Below, one piece after another: positions 36,635 through 47,344 of a stretch of 64,000 nt of DNA. The stretch lies in contig NZ_SADD01000008.1 of NCBI RefSeq assembly GCF_004005565.1, forward strand, positions 1-64,000, read 5' to 3'. The DNA comes from Lujinxingia sediminis (lineage in GTDB: Bacteria; Myxococcota_A; Bradymonadia; Bradymonadales; Bradymonadaceae). A program made the position numbers and the translations under genes. How positions within the stretch are numbered: the first letter of the stretch is position 1; the number at the start of each line of letters is the position of its first letter. The notes beneath the pieces are model-generated. The model searched no databases, was not told the origin of the DNA, and saw only the letters and a list, made by a program, of their open reading frames with translations.

Positions 36635-38605
36635 ATGGCTCAAGAGAAAGAGACGCGGGTCTTTGAGGCCGAGGTCAGCCAGGTGCTTCGGCTGATGATT
36701 CACGCGATGTACTCCAATAAGGAGGTCTTTTTAAGGGAGCTGGTCTCCAACGCCTCCGACGCCATCGATAAGCTGCGCTTTGAGGCGCTGGCCGATGCCT
36801 CGTTGCGCGCCGACCAGGGCGAGCCGGTCATCACCATCACGATCGATAAAGAGGCGCGCACGCTGACGATCGCCGATAACGGCATCGGCATGAGCCGTGA
36901 TGAGGTCACGCGCAGCATCGGGACCATCGCCAGCAGCGGCACCCGCGAGTTTCTCGAGCGCTTGAGCGGTGACCAGAAAGCCGACGCCAACCTCATCGGT
37001 CAGTTTGGCGTGGGGTTTTACTCCGCCTTCATCGTCGCCGAGCGCGTCGTCCTGACCACTCGCCGTGCCGGCCATCAGGAGGCCGTGCGTTGGGAGTCGC
37101 GTGGCGAGGGGGATTACACCCTGGAGGCAGCCGAGAAGGCCGAGGTGGGCACCGAGATCGTGCTGCATCTTCGCGAGGACGAAGATGAGTTTCTGGAGCC
37201 GCTGCGCATCGAGACGGTGATCCGGCGCTACTCCGACCATATTTCCTTTCCCATTATGTTGGTGGAGACGCTCGAAGATGGGGCGGATCACGATGGCGCG
37301 GAAAAAGATCTCGAAGACACCCGCCAGCTCAACCAGGCCTCGGCCCTGTGGACGCGCTCCAGCGCGGAGATCAGCGAGGAGGACTACACTGAGTTCTACC
37401 GCCACGTGGCCCGCGCCTTCGATGAGCCGCTGACCCGGGTGCACACCACCGTGGAGGGGCGGCTCAAATTCACCCTGCTTCTTTTTGTGCCCTCCGCTCG
37501 CCCCTTCGATCTGGCGATGGGCGGTCAGGAGCGCAGCGGCGGCGTGAAACTCTACGTCAAACGCGTCTTCATCATGGATGAGGCCGAGGTCTTCTTGCCG
37601 CGCTACCTGCGCTTTGTGCGCGGGGTGGTCGACAGCGACGATCTTCCCCTGAATGTCTCCCGCGAACTTCTGCAGGATAACCGCGTGGTGCGCTCGATGC
37701 GTCAGACCGCGGTCAAGAAGGTGCTGGAGGCCCTCGAAGAGCTCAGCGCTGACGCCGAGAAGTACGCGACCTTCTGGAAGGCATTTGGCCCGATTCTCAA
37801 AGAAGGCGTGATTGAAGATGGGGATCGGCGCGAGCAGGTCGCCTCTCTGCTGCGTTTTGCCTCGACCTCCACCGAAGGTGCCGAGCAGACCTTGAGTCTC
37901 GCGCAGTACATCGAGCGGATGCGTCCCGGGCAGGATGCTATTTATTATGTTACGGCCGACAGCTATCAGGCGGCGCTGGCCAGCCCCCACCTTGAGATCT
38001 TTAAGGCGCGCGGGGTGGAGGTGCTCGTGCTCACCGACGCGGTGGATGAGTGGCTGGTCAACCACCTGAGTGATTTTGAGGGCAAGGCGCTGCGCTCGGT
38101 GGCGCGCGGGGCGCTCGACCTGGAGTCGCTTGGCGAGTCGAGTGAGGAGCAGACGAGCGAGGAGGGTGAGGATAAGGGCGACGCGGCCGAGAGCGAAGAG
38201 AGCTCCGAGTCGCAGGAGGCCCCGGCGCCCTGGCTCGGCGAGGTCGGTGAGCTTCTGGGCGAGCGCGTGCGCGAGGTGCGTCTCTCCAAACGACTCACCG
38301 ATTCACCCTCGTGCCTGGTGCGCGAGGAGTGGGAGATTGGCGAGCGCATGCGGCGGATTCTTGAGCAGGCCGGGGAGTCGGTGCCTTCGAGCGCTCCGAT
38401 TCTGGAGCTCAATGAGAAGCACCCGCTTGTGGCCCGTCTGGTCTCGGAGTCGGATAGCGAGCGTCGCCGTCGCTTTGCCGAACTTTTGCTCGATCAGGCC
38501 CGCCTTGCCGAGGGAGGTCAGCTCGACGCGCCGGCACTTTTTGTGCGGCGCCTCAATGATCTTTTGCTGGAGCTTCTGAGCGAAGATCGGGCTGAAGTCG
38601 ACTAA
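36635..38605 (+). CDS. htpG: Chaperone HtpG (Hsp90)
   Basis: 656 residues. The ATPase domain opens with EVSQVLRLMIHAMYSNKEVFLRELVSNASDA and holds DNGIGMSRDEV, IASSGTREFLE and GQFGVGFYSAF. The middle domain carries KLYVKRVFIMDEAEVFLPRYLRFVRGVVDS and LPLNVSRELLQ, and the C-terminal domain dimerises. An acidic Ser/Glu linker lies between middle and C-terminal domains (~505-530), longer than in E. coli HtpG, probably lineage-specific. ATG 36635 follows AGGAGAAGTTGTT. The frame extends upstream into non-conserved sequence, so the later start is preferred. Confidence 0.96.
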   Translation: MAQEKETRVFEAEVSQVLRLMIHAMYSNKEVFLRELVSNASDAIDKLRFEALADASLRADQGEPVITITIDKEARTLTIADNGIGMSRDEVTRSIGTIASSGTREFLERLSGDQKADANLIGQFGVGFYSAFIVAERVVLTTRRAGHQEAVRWESRGEGDYTLEAAEKAEVGTEIVLHLREDEDEFLEPLRIETVIRRYSDHISFPIMLVETLEDGADHDGAEKDLEDTRQLNQASALWTRSSAEISEEDYTEFYRHVARAFDEPLTRVHTTVEGRLKFTLLLFVPSARPFDLAMGGQERSGGVKLYVKRVFIMDEAEVFLPRYLRFVRGVVDSDDLPLNVSRELLQDNRVVRSMRQTAVKKVLEALEELSADAEKYATFWKAFGPILKEGVIEDGDRREQVASLLRFASTSTEGAEQTLSLAQYIERMRPGQDAIYYVTADSYQAALASPHLEIFKARGVEVLVLTDAVDEWLVNHLSDFEGKALRSVARGALDLESLGESSEEQTSEEGEDKGDAAESEESSESQEAPAPWLGEVGELLGERVREVRLSKRLTDSPSCLVREEWEIGERMRRILEQAGESVPSSAPILELNEKHPLVARLVSESDSERRRRFAELLLDQARLAEGGQLDAPALFVRRLNDLLLELLSEDRAEVD

Positions 38606-39014
38606 GGTCGCCTGGCGAAATCCCCTTGTAGAACAGGGGGATGGGCTTTGTTTCGGGGCGTGGCGGTTTGGAGCAAGGCGGCAGGAGCTCGCCAGGGCTT
38701 TGAACTCGCCACGCCCCGTATGCGTTTGGGAAAGGGGCGGCCGAGTGGTATCGGGGCGGGGAGGAGCGGGCGGAGGTTGATGCTGCGCTGCGATTGAAGT
38801 TTGGCGCACGGACACCGTCGTAGAGGTAGAACGAGCTCGGGCACGCCCCGGGCGCTTTTGGGGCCCGGAGGGCGTGACGCTCGCTTAACCACCCGTAACG
38901 ACGGCGTCGTTGGAGGTGGCCCCGGCGCTTTGTTAGGTTGAAACGTGGTGCGAAATCTGACCGGTTTTCGGTGGTTTCGGACGCACGACGTGATGATTTC
39001 ATCAGGGGTAGACG
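38606..39014. other. 409-bp gap, no gene seen
   Basis: Open frames here read as Ser/Pro/Arg-rich shadow sequence on the minus strand. A weak CCCC-TTGTAGAACA-GGGG hairpin is seen near 38622-38639 but lacks a T-run, so I do not call it a terminator. The gap ends at the PEGA protein start. Confidence 0.6.
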
Positions 39015-39920
39015 ATGATGTGGAGCAGGATTGCGCGGGTGATGAGCATCGCGGTGATGGCCTCGACGGTGGCGCTGAACGCCGGCGCTCAGGAGACGCC
39101 TTCTTCAAATCCGGTGGAGGCCTTGCAACGGGCTAACCGTCTGGCGATGGCCGGGGCCTGGACGCGCTCGGTGCCTCATTACGAGGCGGCGATTCTCAAG
39201 GCCGGGCAGACCTTCCCCATCGCCTACTTTAACTTCGCCGAGGTCTTGCGCGCGAAGAAGCAGTGCGAGCGCGCGGTGCTTTTCTACCAGGCCTACCTCG
39301 ACCGGGGCGATGCGCAGGATGTCATCGAGGAGTCGCGCCAGAACGTGCAGAGCTGTTTGGAGGGCGGTGCCGGGATGGTCTTTGAGGGCGAGGAGCCGCA
39401 GCTCTCGGAGGGGGATCCGCGCTGGGTGCGCGTGACGCTGGCCGCGGGGGATGCGGCCCGAGGCCGGATTGAGATCGACGGATTTCCGATGTTCTTCAGT
39501 GGCCAGGAGCGCCAGCTCTGGATGCGCTCGGGGCGCTACCAGGTGGGGGCGACCTTCGTGGACCATGAGCCCCTGCAGACCGAGATCGTCATCGGCAGCG
39601 CGCCTGAGCAACAGGTCGAGCTTAACGTCGAGCCGATGCTCTTTACCGGCAGCCTGAAGGTGCTGGTGGACAGGCCCGGCGCAAAGGTGCGGGTGGAGCC
39701 ACGGGAGCTTGATGCTCCGCAGCGCGCCGAGGTGGAAGCCTTCGAGATGGTTGCTCCCTGGGAGGAGTTTCGGGAGCTTCCCACCGGGACCTACTTTGTG
39801 GAGGTAACCCTGGAGAACCACCACCGATGGATCCGCAACGTGGAGATTGAGCGGGACCGGCCCTCCGAGATCCATGTGCGTCTGCGGCGCATGCTCCCCG
39901 AGGCGATTCGGCCGCGCTGA
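39015..39920 (+). CDS. Secreted TPR/PEGA-domain protein
   Basis: 301 residues with a signal peptide (IAVMASTVALNAGA, cleaved about residue 25). Residues ~32-120 form TPR-like helices (ANRLAMAGAWTRSVPHYEAA, IAYFNFAEVLRAKKQCERAV). The C-terminal half has PEGA-like beta repeats with glycine turns (RIEIDGFPMFFSGQERQLWM; GSLKVLVDRPGAKVRVEP) and ends with ELPTGTYFVEVTLENHHR. It is probably a periplasmic or surface assembly factor; the partner is unknown. ATG 39015 is preceded by AGGGGTAGACG; the next codon is also ATG. Confidence 0.75.
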   Translation: MMWSRIARVMSIAVMASTVALNAGAQETPSSNPVEALQRANRLAMAGAWTRSVPHYEAAILKAGQTFPIAYFNFAEVLRAKKQCERAVLFYQAYLDRGDAQDVIEESRQNVQSCLEGGAGMVFEGEEPQLSEGDPRWVRVTLAAGDAARGRIEIDGFPMFFSGQERQLWMRSGRYQVGATFVDHEPLQTEIVIGSAPEQQVELNVEPMLFTGSLKVLVDRPGAKVRVEPRELDAPQRAEVEAFEMVAPWEEFRELPTGTYFVEVTLENHHRWIRNVEIERDRPSEIHVRLRRMLPEAIRPR

Positions 39921-39965
39921 GATGCACCCTGTATAGAAAGGGGGGCGTTGAGCCTGGTGTCTGCC

Positions 39966-40175
39966 TCAGTCGTTCTGGCGAGGCCGGCGCACCTCCTCGA
40001 CGATCTCCTCTGGCGAGGCGGCGCGGCCGGGCACCAGGTAGGAGCCTCCGAACCATTTGCCGAGATCCTCGCTCTTGCAGCGCTCCGAGCAGAAGGGAAA
40101 GGCTTTGTTTTGATCGAGAAGCGCGACCTCCGCGCGGCAGATCGGGCAGTGAGGGTGCGTCTTTTTTCCAGTCAT
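39966..40175 (-). CDS. yacG: DNA gyrase inhibitor YacG (zinc protein)
   Basis: 69 residues. The zinc knuckle is HCPICRAEVAL then FPFCSERCKSEDLGKWF: two CxxC-type pairs, with SERCKSEDLG the YacG family signature. The protein binds GyrB and inhibits gyrase in E. coli. It has the normal family length (~65). GAGG lies 9 bases before ATG 40175. Divergent from the thioesterase gene. The 212-bp gap between them has no other gene. Confidence 0.93.
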   Translation of the reverse strand: MTGKKTHPHCPICRAEVALLDQNKAFPFCSERCKSEDLGKWFGGSYLVPGRAASPEEIVEEVRRPRQND

Positions 40176-40387
40176 GGCGGGGACCTCGTTGGTCGTGGTG
40201 CAGGCCTTTTGAGGGCTTAAAATGGGGATGAAACGAAGGTGAGGAGGAGATGTTCGGGGCCGTGATGCAAAAAAGCGACGCGGCGTTGCGAAGTGTGAAC
40301 TTGAAACCCCGGCCGGTGAGTCTAAACCTTCGGGGCGCTATATAGACGTGACAGCGCAACGCTCCCTTCGGCTCAGGATGTCATCAC

Positions 40388-40786
40388 GTGAACGCTTCCA
40401 ACCCCTTCAGCACAACTCTGCGCGTTCGAGGTTACGAGCTCGACGTCTTCGGACATGTCAACAACGCTGTCTACCTCAATTATTTTGAGCACTGCCGCTG
40501 GGAGGCCTTTGGTCAACTCGGTAGCGATGCGCGCAAAAGCGATGCGCAGATGGTTGTGCGTAAGCTGAGCGTGGAGTACATGGCCGCTGCCTATCTCTTT
40601 GATGAGATTGAGGTCACGCTGTGGATCGAGCGCCTGGGACGCACCAGCGCGACCTTCGGGCAGTCGCTTCGGCGAGTCTCCGACGGGCAGGTGCTGGCAA
40701 GCGCCGAGTTTGTCATGGTGACCATCGATGCGACGGGTCGCCCGGTGGAGCTTCCCGAGTGGTTGCGGGAACAATATCAGGCCTGA
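40388..40786 (+). CDS. 4-hydroxybenzoyl-CoA thioesterase-family (hotdog) enzyme
   Basis: 132 residues in the YbgC/FadM branch. LRVRGYELDVFGHVNNAVYLNYFEHCRWEAF carries the characteristic D-x-x-G-H-V-N-N-A-x-Y site, in which Asp is the likely catalytic residue. Members hydrolyse short or long acyl-CoA or acyl-ACP. The GTG start at 40388 has only a weak ribosome site; the hotdog fold begins immediately after it. Transcribed divergently from yacG. Confidence 0.88.
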   Translation: MNASNPFSTTLRVRGYELDVFGHVNNAVYLNYFEHCRWEAFGQLGSDARKSDAQMVVRKLSVEYMAAAYLFDEIEVTLWIERLGRTSATFGQSLRRVSDGQVLASAEFVMVTIDATGRPVELPEWLREQYQA

Positions 40787-40912
40787 GTTTGTAAGGTTGC
40801 CCGGCGCTTATTTCCGGATGAGCGTCCCCCCGAACACCGTCACCCAACGACAAGGGGCAGGCTTCGTGTGGAGGCCGCCCGCGTATCACACCCTTTATAA
40901 GGAGTACCGACG

Positions 40913-41620
40913 ATGCACACCAAGACCTGGATGATCCTTCTGATTGCTGCGCTTACCCTGGCTGTGGCCTGTGAGAGCGAGATTGATGGCAAGGCCGCCG
41001 CTGAAGTGGCCGAGCCCACTGCCGAAGAGGCCGCCCCGGCTCAGGAAGAGGCCGCCCCGGCCGAAGAAGCCAAAGAGGTTCGCGAGCTGGCCTTCAACAC
41101 CGAGGCTTCCAAGATCGAATGGGTTGGCGCCAAGGTGACCGGCGATCACACCGGTGGATTTCAGAAGTGGGAAGGCGTCGGTCATGTCTCCGGCGATGCG
41201 ACCCTCGAGAAGGTGGCGTTCACCGTGGACACCACCTCGATCACCTCGGACGACGAGCGCCTGACCGGTCACCTGATGAGCGAAGACTTCTTCGCCGTGG
41301 AGAAGTACCCGACGGCGACCTTCGAATCGACCAAGATCGAAGAAGGGGCCGAGGGTGATGCCACCCACACCGTCACCGGCACCATGACCATGCTCGAAGC
41401 GACCAAGCAGATCACCTTCCCGGTGACCGTGAAGGTCGAGAACGGCACGATGGTCGTGGACAGCGAGTTCACCATCAAGCGCTTTGATTTCGGCATCGAG
41501 TACAAGGGCAAGGCCGACGACCTGATCCGCGACGAAGTGCTGATGAAGCTGCACATGGAGCTTCCGCTGAGCGCTGAGGCGGTTGCCGCCGAGCCGGCCG
41601 AAGAAGGCAGCGAAGGCTAA
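40913..41620 (+). CDS. YceI-family lipoprotein
   Basis: 235 residues. The signal ends in the lipobox LAVAC near residue 20. A Glu/Ala-rich linker (~25-58) leads to the YceI lipocalin-like barrel: SKIEWVGAKVTGDHTGGF, VDTTSITSDDERLTGHLMSEDFF, PTATFESTKIEE, ATKQITFPVTVKV. YceI proteins bind polyisoprenoid lipids in the periplasm. AAGGAG lies 11 bases before ATG 40913. Immediately downstream are hairpins and then a strong inverted repeat, so it is probably monocistronic. Confidence 0.93.
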   Translation: MHTKTWMILLIAALTLAVACESEIDGKAAAEVAEPTAEEAAPAQEEAAPAEEAKEVRELAFNTEASKIEWVGAKVTGDHTGGFQKWEGVGHVSGDATLEKVAFTVDTTSITSDDERLTGHLMSEDFFAVEKYPTATFESTKIEEGAEGDATHTVTGTMTMLEATKQITFPVTVKVENGTMVVDSEFTIKRFDFGIEYKGKADDLIRDEVLMKLHMELPLSAEAVAAEPAEEGSEG

Positions 41621-41676
41621 GTTTTGATGGCGAGCGATGCTCGCCGACCGAAGGGGGCAGCGATGCCCCCCGACGA

Positions 41677-41721
41677 ACCACAACACCCCCGGCAACCTGC
41701 GGTTGCCGGGGGTGTTGTGGT
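41677..41721. terminator. Long inverted-repeat terminator
   Basis: ACCACAACACCCCCGGCAAC (41677-41696) pairs with its exact complement (41702-41721) around a 5-nt loop. It lies in the gap between the convergent YceI gene and the NapH-like gene. Two smaller hairpins (around 41631-41672) precede it. Confidence 0.8.
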
Positions 41722-41757
41722 TTGGGCGTTAGCTGCCATGTGCGCCCGACCTGTGGC

Positions 41758-41770
41758 GACCCCCGGTCAG
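41758..41770. repeat. Single GACCCCCGGTCAG repeat
   Basis: One copy of the dispersed GACC-N3-GGTC core, in the opposite orientation to the copies at 1566 and 6301, in the gap before the NapH-like gene. Nothing else is recognisable in 41722-41887. Confidence 0.7.
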
Positions 41771-41887
41771 ACTGAAACGTGCCCCGGCGTCAGCTGATGT
41801 CATGCGTTTGTGCGGATGAGCGGGTGTCGTGCGGAGGACCATGGAGCGGTTCAAAACATGACCCACGGTCGACTGCCGGTGCTGAAT

Positions 41888-43000
41888 TTAGCCGCGGTAG
41901 GTTTCGTTGAGCAGCGCGTCCATCGAGAGTTCCTGAGGATCGCGGCGCCAGCGGTTCTCCAGGCGCAGCACGCCGCGGGGACAGACCTCCGCGCAGATGC
42001 CGCAGCCCACACAGCTGGCGCGTACAAAGTCTTGATTGCGCTGGGCGTAGGCCCGCACATCGATGCCCATCTCGCAGTAAGTCGAGCACATCCCGCAGCT
42101 GATGCACATGTTGTCTTTGACGCGGATGCGGTAGCGCCCGAACTTCTGCACCAGCCCTAAAATCGCGGCCATCGGGCAGAAGTAGCGGCACCAGACCCGC
42201 GTGCCGCCCACCGGGTAGAGCGCCACGCCGATGATGCCCGAGAGCAGCGTCGCGACCACGAAGCCATAGAGCGAGCGCAGGCTCGCCGCCTGCTCGGAGA
42301 AGGCCGGGTAGTTCTCTCCCACGCCCCATGACGCGATCACAAACGCCGTGGTCACCAGCGATAGGAAGAGCGTGATGTGAATCGACCACTTCTCAAAGGC
42401 CCAGGCCTTGCTCGACTTATTCGAGAGATGCCGAAAGGGCTCGCCGGCAGTGTTGGCCAGGCCCCCACAGCCGCAGACCCAGGAGCAGTACCAGCGCTTG
42501 CCAAAAAAGATCCCCAGCAGCGGCACCATGATCAGCGAGCCCAGCAGGCTGAAGAGGATAAAGGGCAGGGGCATCGCCAGGATGGTCGACGGGTAGAAAT
42601 ACTCCATCTTCAGCGGCCACAAATAGCTGAAGTAGTACTCGGGTTGCTCGAAGATCGTGAGGATCCAGGGCACCGAGAAGGCCAGGGTGGCCTGCACAAA
42701 AATCACCACCGAGGTGCGGATCACCTGGTAGCGGTTATGCCGGTATTTATAGATGACGTACGCCCCGCCAATGGCGATCGCCAGGGTGTAGAGCAGCCCG
42801 TAGAAGGTCCACTTGCTGGGGAGGTGCAGCGCCCGGGCGATCGGCGTGAAGAGGTCCGGGATGGCCACCCCGGCCAGGGTGCGGCCGCCGTAGTAGAGGA
42901 TGAAGTAGAAGGCAAAAAGCCCCAGCGTCAAAAGCCAGGCGGTGGGGCCGCGGTGGGTCAGGTCGTGTTTGAGCCAGCCCAGAGATCCTTTCTGTCTCAC
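41888..43000 (-). CDS. NapH/NosR-type membrane ferredoxin protein
   Basis: 370 residues with about five transmembrane helices. Between helices are the CxxxC-type motifs of NapH/NosR/RdxA proteins: KRWYCSWVCGCGG and TRVWCRYFCPMA. The C-terminus has two 4Fe-4S ferredoxin motifs, CISCGMCSTYC-EMG and CVGCGICAEVC-PRG. Such proteins pass electrons across or along the membrane. GTG 43000 overlaps the stop of the upstream FAD protein gene (GTGA), which fixes the start and links the two. The open frame beyond it is not conserved-looking. Confidence 0.88.
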   Translation of the reverse strand: MRQKGSLGWLKHDLTHRGPTAWLLTLGLFAFYFILYYGGRTLAGVAIPDLFTPIARALHLPSKWTFYGLLYTLAIAIGGAYVIYKYRHNRYQVIRTSVVIFVQATLAFSVPWILTIFEQPEYYFSYLWPLKMEYFYPSTILAMPLPFILFSLLGSLIMVPLLGIFFGKRWYCSWVCGCGGLANTAGEPFRHLSNKSSKAWAFEKWSIHITLFLSLVTTAFVIASWGVGENYPAFSEQAASLRSLYGFVVATLLSGIIGVALYPVGGTRVWCRYFCPMAAILGLVQKFGRYRIRVKDNMCISCGMCSTYCEMGIDVRAYAQRNQDFVRASCVGCGICAEVCPRGVLRLENRWRRDPQELSMDALLNETYRG

Positions 43001-44277
43001 AGTGTGCGCTCCTCTTCCTGGAACTTCGTAAGGTCGACGCGGCCAAACTCCACGTCGAACTGGGCGCGGTGAAGGTGTTCGCGCACGTAGCTTAAGGGGC
43101 GACGCTCGGCGATCCACTGCTGCAAGAGCGTGTGGTCCCAGCGCGAGCCCAGCATGCTAAAGCCCAGCACCCGCGCTTCATCAAAGAGGATGCGCTGGGT
43201 GATCGGGCGCGTGGGGTGCTTGCGGTAGAGCGAGCGGGTGCCCGAGGGCACGCCCACACATTGGCCGACGGTGGTGTATTCGATGCCGAAGAACTTCGAG
43301 CTGTTGTAGAAGATCGGCGGCGCGTAGTTAACCTCGTCGCCGAGGATGGCGCTGGCCGCGCGCTGGCCCTGAAGTTTGGCCGAGTACCAGATGGTTTCCA
43401 GCAGCGGCGTCTCGTCTTCACCGCCGATCTCGGCGCAGTCGCCGGCGGCAAAGACATCCGGCAGGGAGGTGCGGAAGCTGCGATCCACGCGGATGCCTCG
43501 CCCCAGCACCGGCACCGTCTTGACCTCGCGCAACCAGTCGACGTTGGGCACCACCCCGATCGCCACGCCGAGCATCTGCGCCGGCAGGTGGCGACCATCG
43601 CTCAATCGCACCCCGCTGACGCGTCCGGCCTCATCGCTTTCGATGCCCTTGAGCTCCCGGTCGATGATGAGCTCGATGCCGTGGCGGCGAATCTCTGCGC
43701 CGATGAGCTCTCCCTCCTCGGCCGCAAGCGCGGCCGGCCAGAAGTAGGGCTCCCGCACCACAAAGCTCACCTTAAGACCGTGGTGAATAAAGCTCTCGGC
43801 GAGCTCCACGCCGATGAGGCCGCCACCGAGCACGACGGCCTCGGTGGTGGACCAGGTCAGCCGCTCGCAGTGGTCGAGATCCTGCATCGAGACAAAGTTG
43901 ACCAGCCCGTCTTTGACCTCATCAAGCCCTTCAAAGGGCACCATGCGGGGGCGAGCGCCCACCGCCAGCAGGAGCCGGTCGTAGCTGAGGGTGGTGCCGG
44001 CATCCAGCGTGATGGCGTGGGCATCGGCGTCGATATCGACCACCCGGTTATGCAGGAGCTCGATCTTCTGGCGGCGGTACATCTCGCGCTCATAGGGCTC
44101 GAGATCGCGGCGTTGCATCCGCTCCATGTAGGCGTACATCAGGGCGGTGCGCGAAAAGAAGTAGGGGTGCTCTTCGCTGATGAGGGTGATGCGCGCTCGC
44201 GAGGGGTCCAGGCGTCGGCGAATGGCCAGCGCCGCTTCGGTGCCGGCGACGCCATTACCCACGATGACAACATGCAT
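42997..44277 (-). CDS. FAD-dependent NAD(P)H oxidoreductase
   Basis: 426 residues of the pyridine-nucleotide-disulfide oxidoreductase family (Pfam Pyr_redox_2 type). The FAD site VVIVGNGVAGTEAALAIRR opens at residue 3, the NAD(P) site AVVLGGGLIGVELAESFI lies near 150, and the second FAD element DVFAAGDCAEI near 275. The branch resembles rubredoxin/nitrite-reductase-type NADH oxidoreductases. The NapH-like gene overlaps by 4 bp downstream, so the pair probably forms an NAD(P)H-to-membrane electron path. ATG 44277 is at the start of the FAD strand. Upstream is the repeat block. Confidence 0.88.
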   Translation of the reverse strand: MHVVIVGNGVAGTEAALAIRRRLDPSRARITLISEEHPYFFSRTALMYAYMERMQRRDLEPYEREMYRRQKIELLHNRVVDIDADAHAITLDAGTTLSYDRLLLAVGARPRMVPFEGLDEVKDGLVNFVSMQDLDHCERLTWSTTEAVVLGGGLIGVELAESFIHHGLKVSFVVREPYFWPAALAAEEGELIGAEIRRHGIELIIDRELKGIESDEAGRVSGVRLSDGRHLPAQMLGVAIGVVPNVDWLREVKTVPVLGRGIRVDRSFRTSLPDVFAAGDCAEIGGEDETPLLETIWYSAKLQGQRAASAILGDEVNYAPPIFYNSSKFFGIEYTTVGQCVGVPSGTRSLYRKHPTRPITQRILFDEARVLGFSMLGSRWDHTLLQQWIAERRPLSYVREHLHRAQFDVEFGRVDLTKFQEEERTL

Positions 44278-44476
44278 AGGAAGGCTCAGCGGTGGAGAGT
44301 TCGGGGGGAGATACAGGAGACACGGTCCAACGAAACCACCCGGTGCAGGTGCCGGGAGCGCCGGGCCGGGGCGGCCGACTAGCCTAACAAGAAGGAGGCA
44401 GCGCTCCTATTCCCCCCCGGGTCTTTTCTGCCCCCAGGCGGCAGCCCGGGCGATGCGGTTCAGGACGGTCGCGCGC

Positions 44477-44673
44477 CTGCTGATCAAGGTGCCCGGCAGG
44501 TGAAGGCGTGTTGCTCAGGTGCTGATCGAGGTGCTTCGCAGCTGAAGGGGTGTTGCTCAGGTGCTGATCGAGGTGCTTCGCAGCTGAAGGAGTGTTGCTC
44601 AGGTGCTGATCGAGGTGCTTCGCAGCTGAAGGAGTGCTTCTCAGGTGCTGATCGAGGTGCTTCGCAAATGAAG
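44477..44673. repeat. 42-bp minisatellite, family A
   Basis: A degenerate first unit at 44477 is followed by units at 44519, 44561 and 44603, and a partial one at 44645. The unit core is GTGCTGATCGAGGTGCTTCG, and units differ by few bases. In one frame the units read CCSGADRGASQLKE (14 residues), since 42 is a multiple of 3. The first unit lies before the only start codon (GTG 44500), so I treat the block as non-coding repeat, with coding not excluded. Confidence 0.85.
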
Positions 44674-44680
44674 AAGGGAC

Positions 44681-44880
44681 GATCAGCAGGTGATCAGGTG
44701 TATTTCAATCGGGAAGTAGGGCGAAGAGCAGGAGAGCAGGTGTATTTCAATCGGGAAGTAGGACGATCAGCAGGTGATCAGGTGTATTTCAATCGGGAAG
44801 TAGGGCGATCAGCAGGTGATCAGGTGTATTTCAATCGGGAAGTAGGGCGAGCGGCAGGTGATCAGGGGTATTTCAAACTG
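44681..44880. repeat. 42-bp minisatellite, family B
   Basis: Units begin at 44681, 44723, 44765, 44807 and, degenerate, 44849. The core reads GATCAGCAGGTGATCAGGTG then TATTTCAATCGGGAAGTAGG. The same period as family A directly follows it with a few bases between, and both families carry GATC motifs with flanking CAG/CTG. The same long frame continues through both (reading GDQVYFNREVG here), which could be a repeat protein but lacks a ribosome site. Confidence 0.85.
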
Positions 44881-44922
44881 AACTACGCTCGATCAGGCGC
44901 ATGGTGGCTTGCTCTGACGTGA

Positions 44923-45508
44923 TCCTGGCTCGAAGGAGGGATATGTCGGATGCCAGGCGTGGTGCGAACGTCTCGGCCCGAAATCAGGACTGGCGTAATA
45001 GCCGCGCCTCGTGTAGACCGCCCGGTGAGCGGCCCGCGACCTCGTCTGGAGGTGGGAGGCGACGCTTTCATTCCATCCTACGCTTTGAAAATTCGGGGCG
45101 GTCGTGCGCGAGGTACAGGGTTTCAACCCTGTGCCATCGCGTCGTTGATCCACGCGCATGTTTGATGCTCGAAAGCCGAACCGGAATATCCGGATTGGCG
45201 CGCGCCTGGCGCCGGGGCCCTGGAGCCCTGGTCGCACCTCCCGAAAGAGCGGAAATGTAGGGATGGGGGTGTGAATTGTGCCGTTTCGGTAAAATTTGCG
45301 CGGGTCTGTAAAAAGTAGTTGATTCGCGTTGCCTGGCTCGTTAGGGATGCGCCCCGCCCCCGGCGGCGCGTTTGCGGGCCGGGGTTGCTGAGTGAAAAAG
45401 CCCTGCTTTGCCGAAAGTTCGGAGAGCGGGGTTGCTTATTTAGATTTCGTTACAAACCTTCGGGCGCTTTGATGCCCGGTCGTAGTTCTCAATCATTGGG
45501 AGACACAC
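44923..45508. other. 586-bp gap with palindromes
   Basis: No convincing gene. A 24-bp near-perfect palindrome lies at 45112-45135 (GG-[T/C]-ACAGGGTT / AACCCTGTGCC), and CCGGAATATCCGG is at 45181-45193, with GCCGAA and TTGGC around it. An Arg-rich frame from 44943 has a strong ribosome-like GAAGGAGGG but does not read like a protein. The AT-rich stretch near 45280-45330 may hold the promoter of the OmpA-like gene. Confidence 0.6.
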
Positions 45509-47251
<1,743 letters not shown>

Positions 47252-47344
47252 TTTCTCTGCCGCGCATCGCTCCGCCCCCCTGTGGGCCGGGGAGAGATGC
47301 GCGGCGTATGCAGTTTGTTTTCTTACATGAAGTCGAGGTTTTTT

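Noticed and set aside
38622-38639. Terminator after htpG
   Set aside because: The stem is only four G-C pairs around a 10-base loop and no T-run follows.
44500-44922. 140-residue repeat protein from the twin 42-bp arrays
   Set aside because: The array begins before the only start codon (GTG), there is no ribosome site, and composition changes abruptly between families. Kept as repeats, with doubt recorded.
44943-45260. Arg-rich open frame with a strong GAAGGAGGG before its ATG
   Set aside because: The sequence is full of Arg, Ser and Pro and covers the palindromes; it does not look like a protein. The purine run could be chance.
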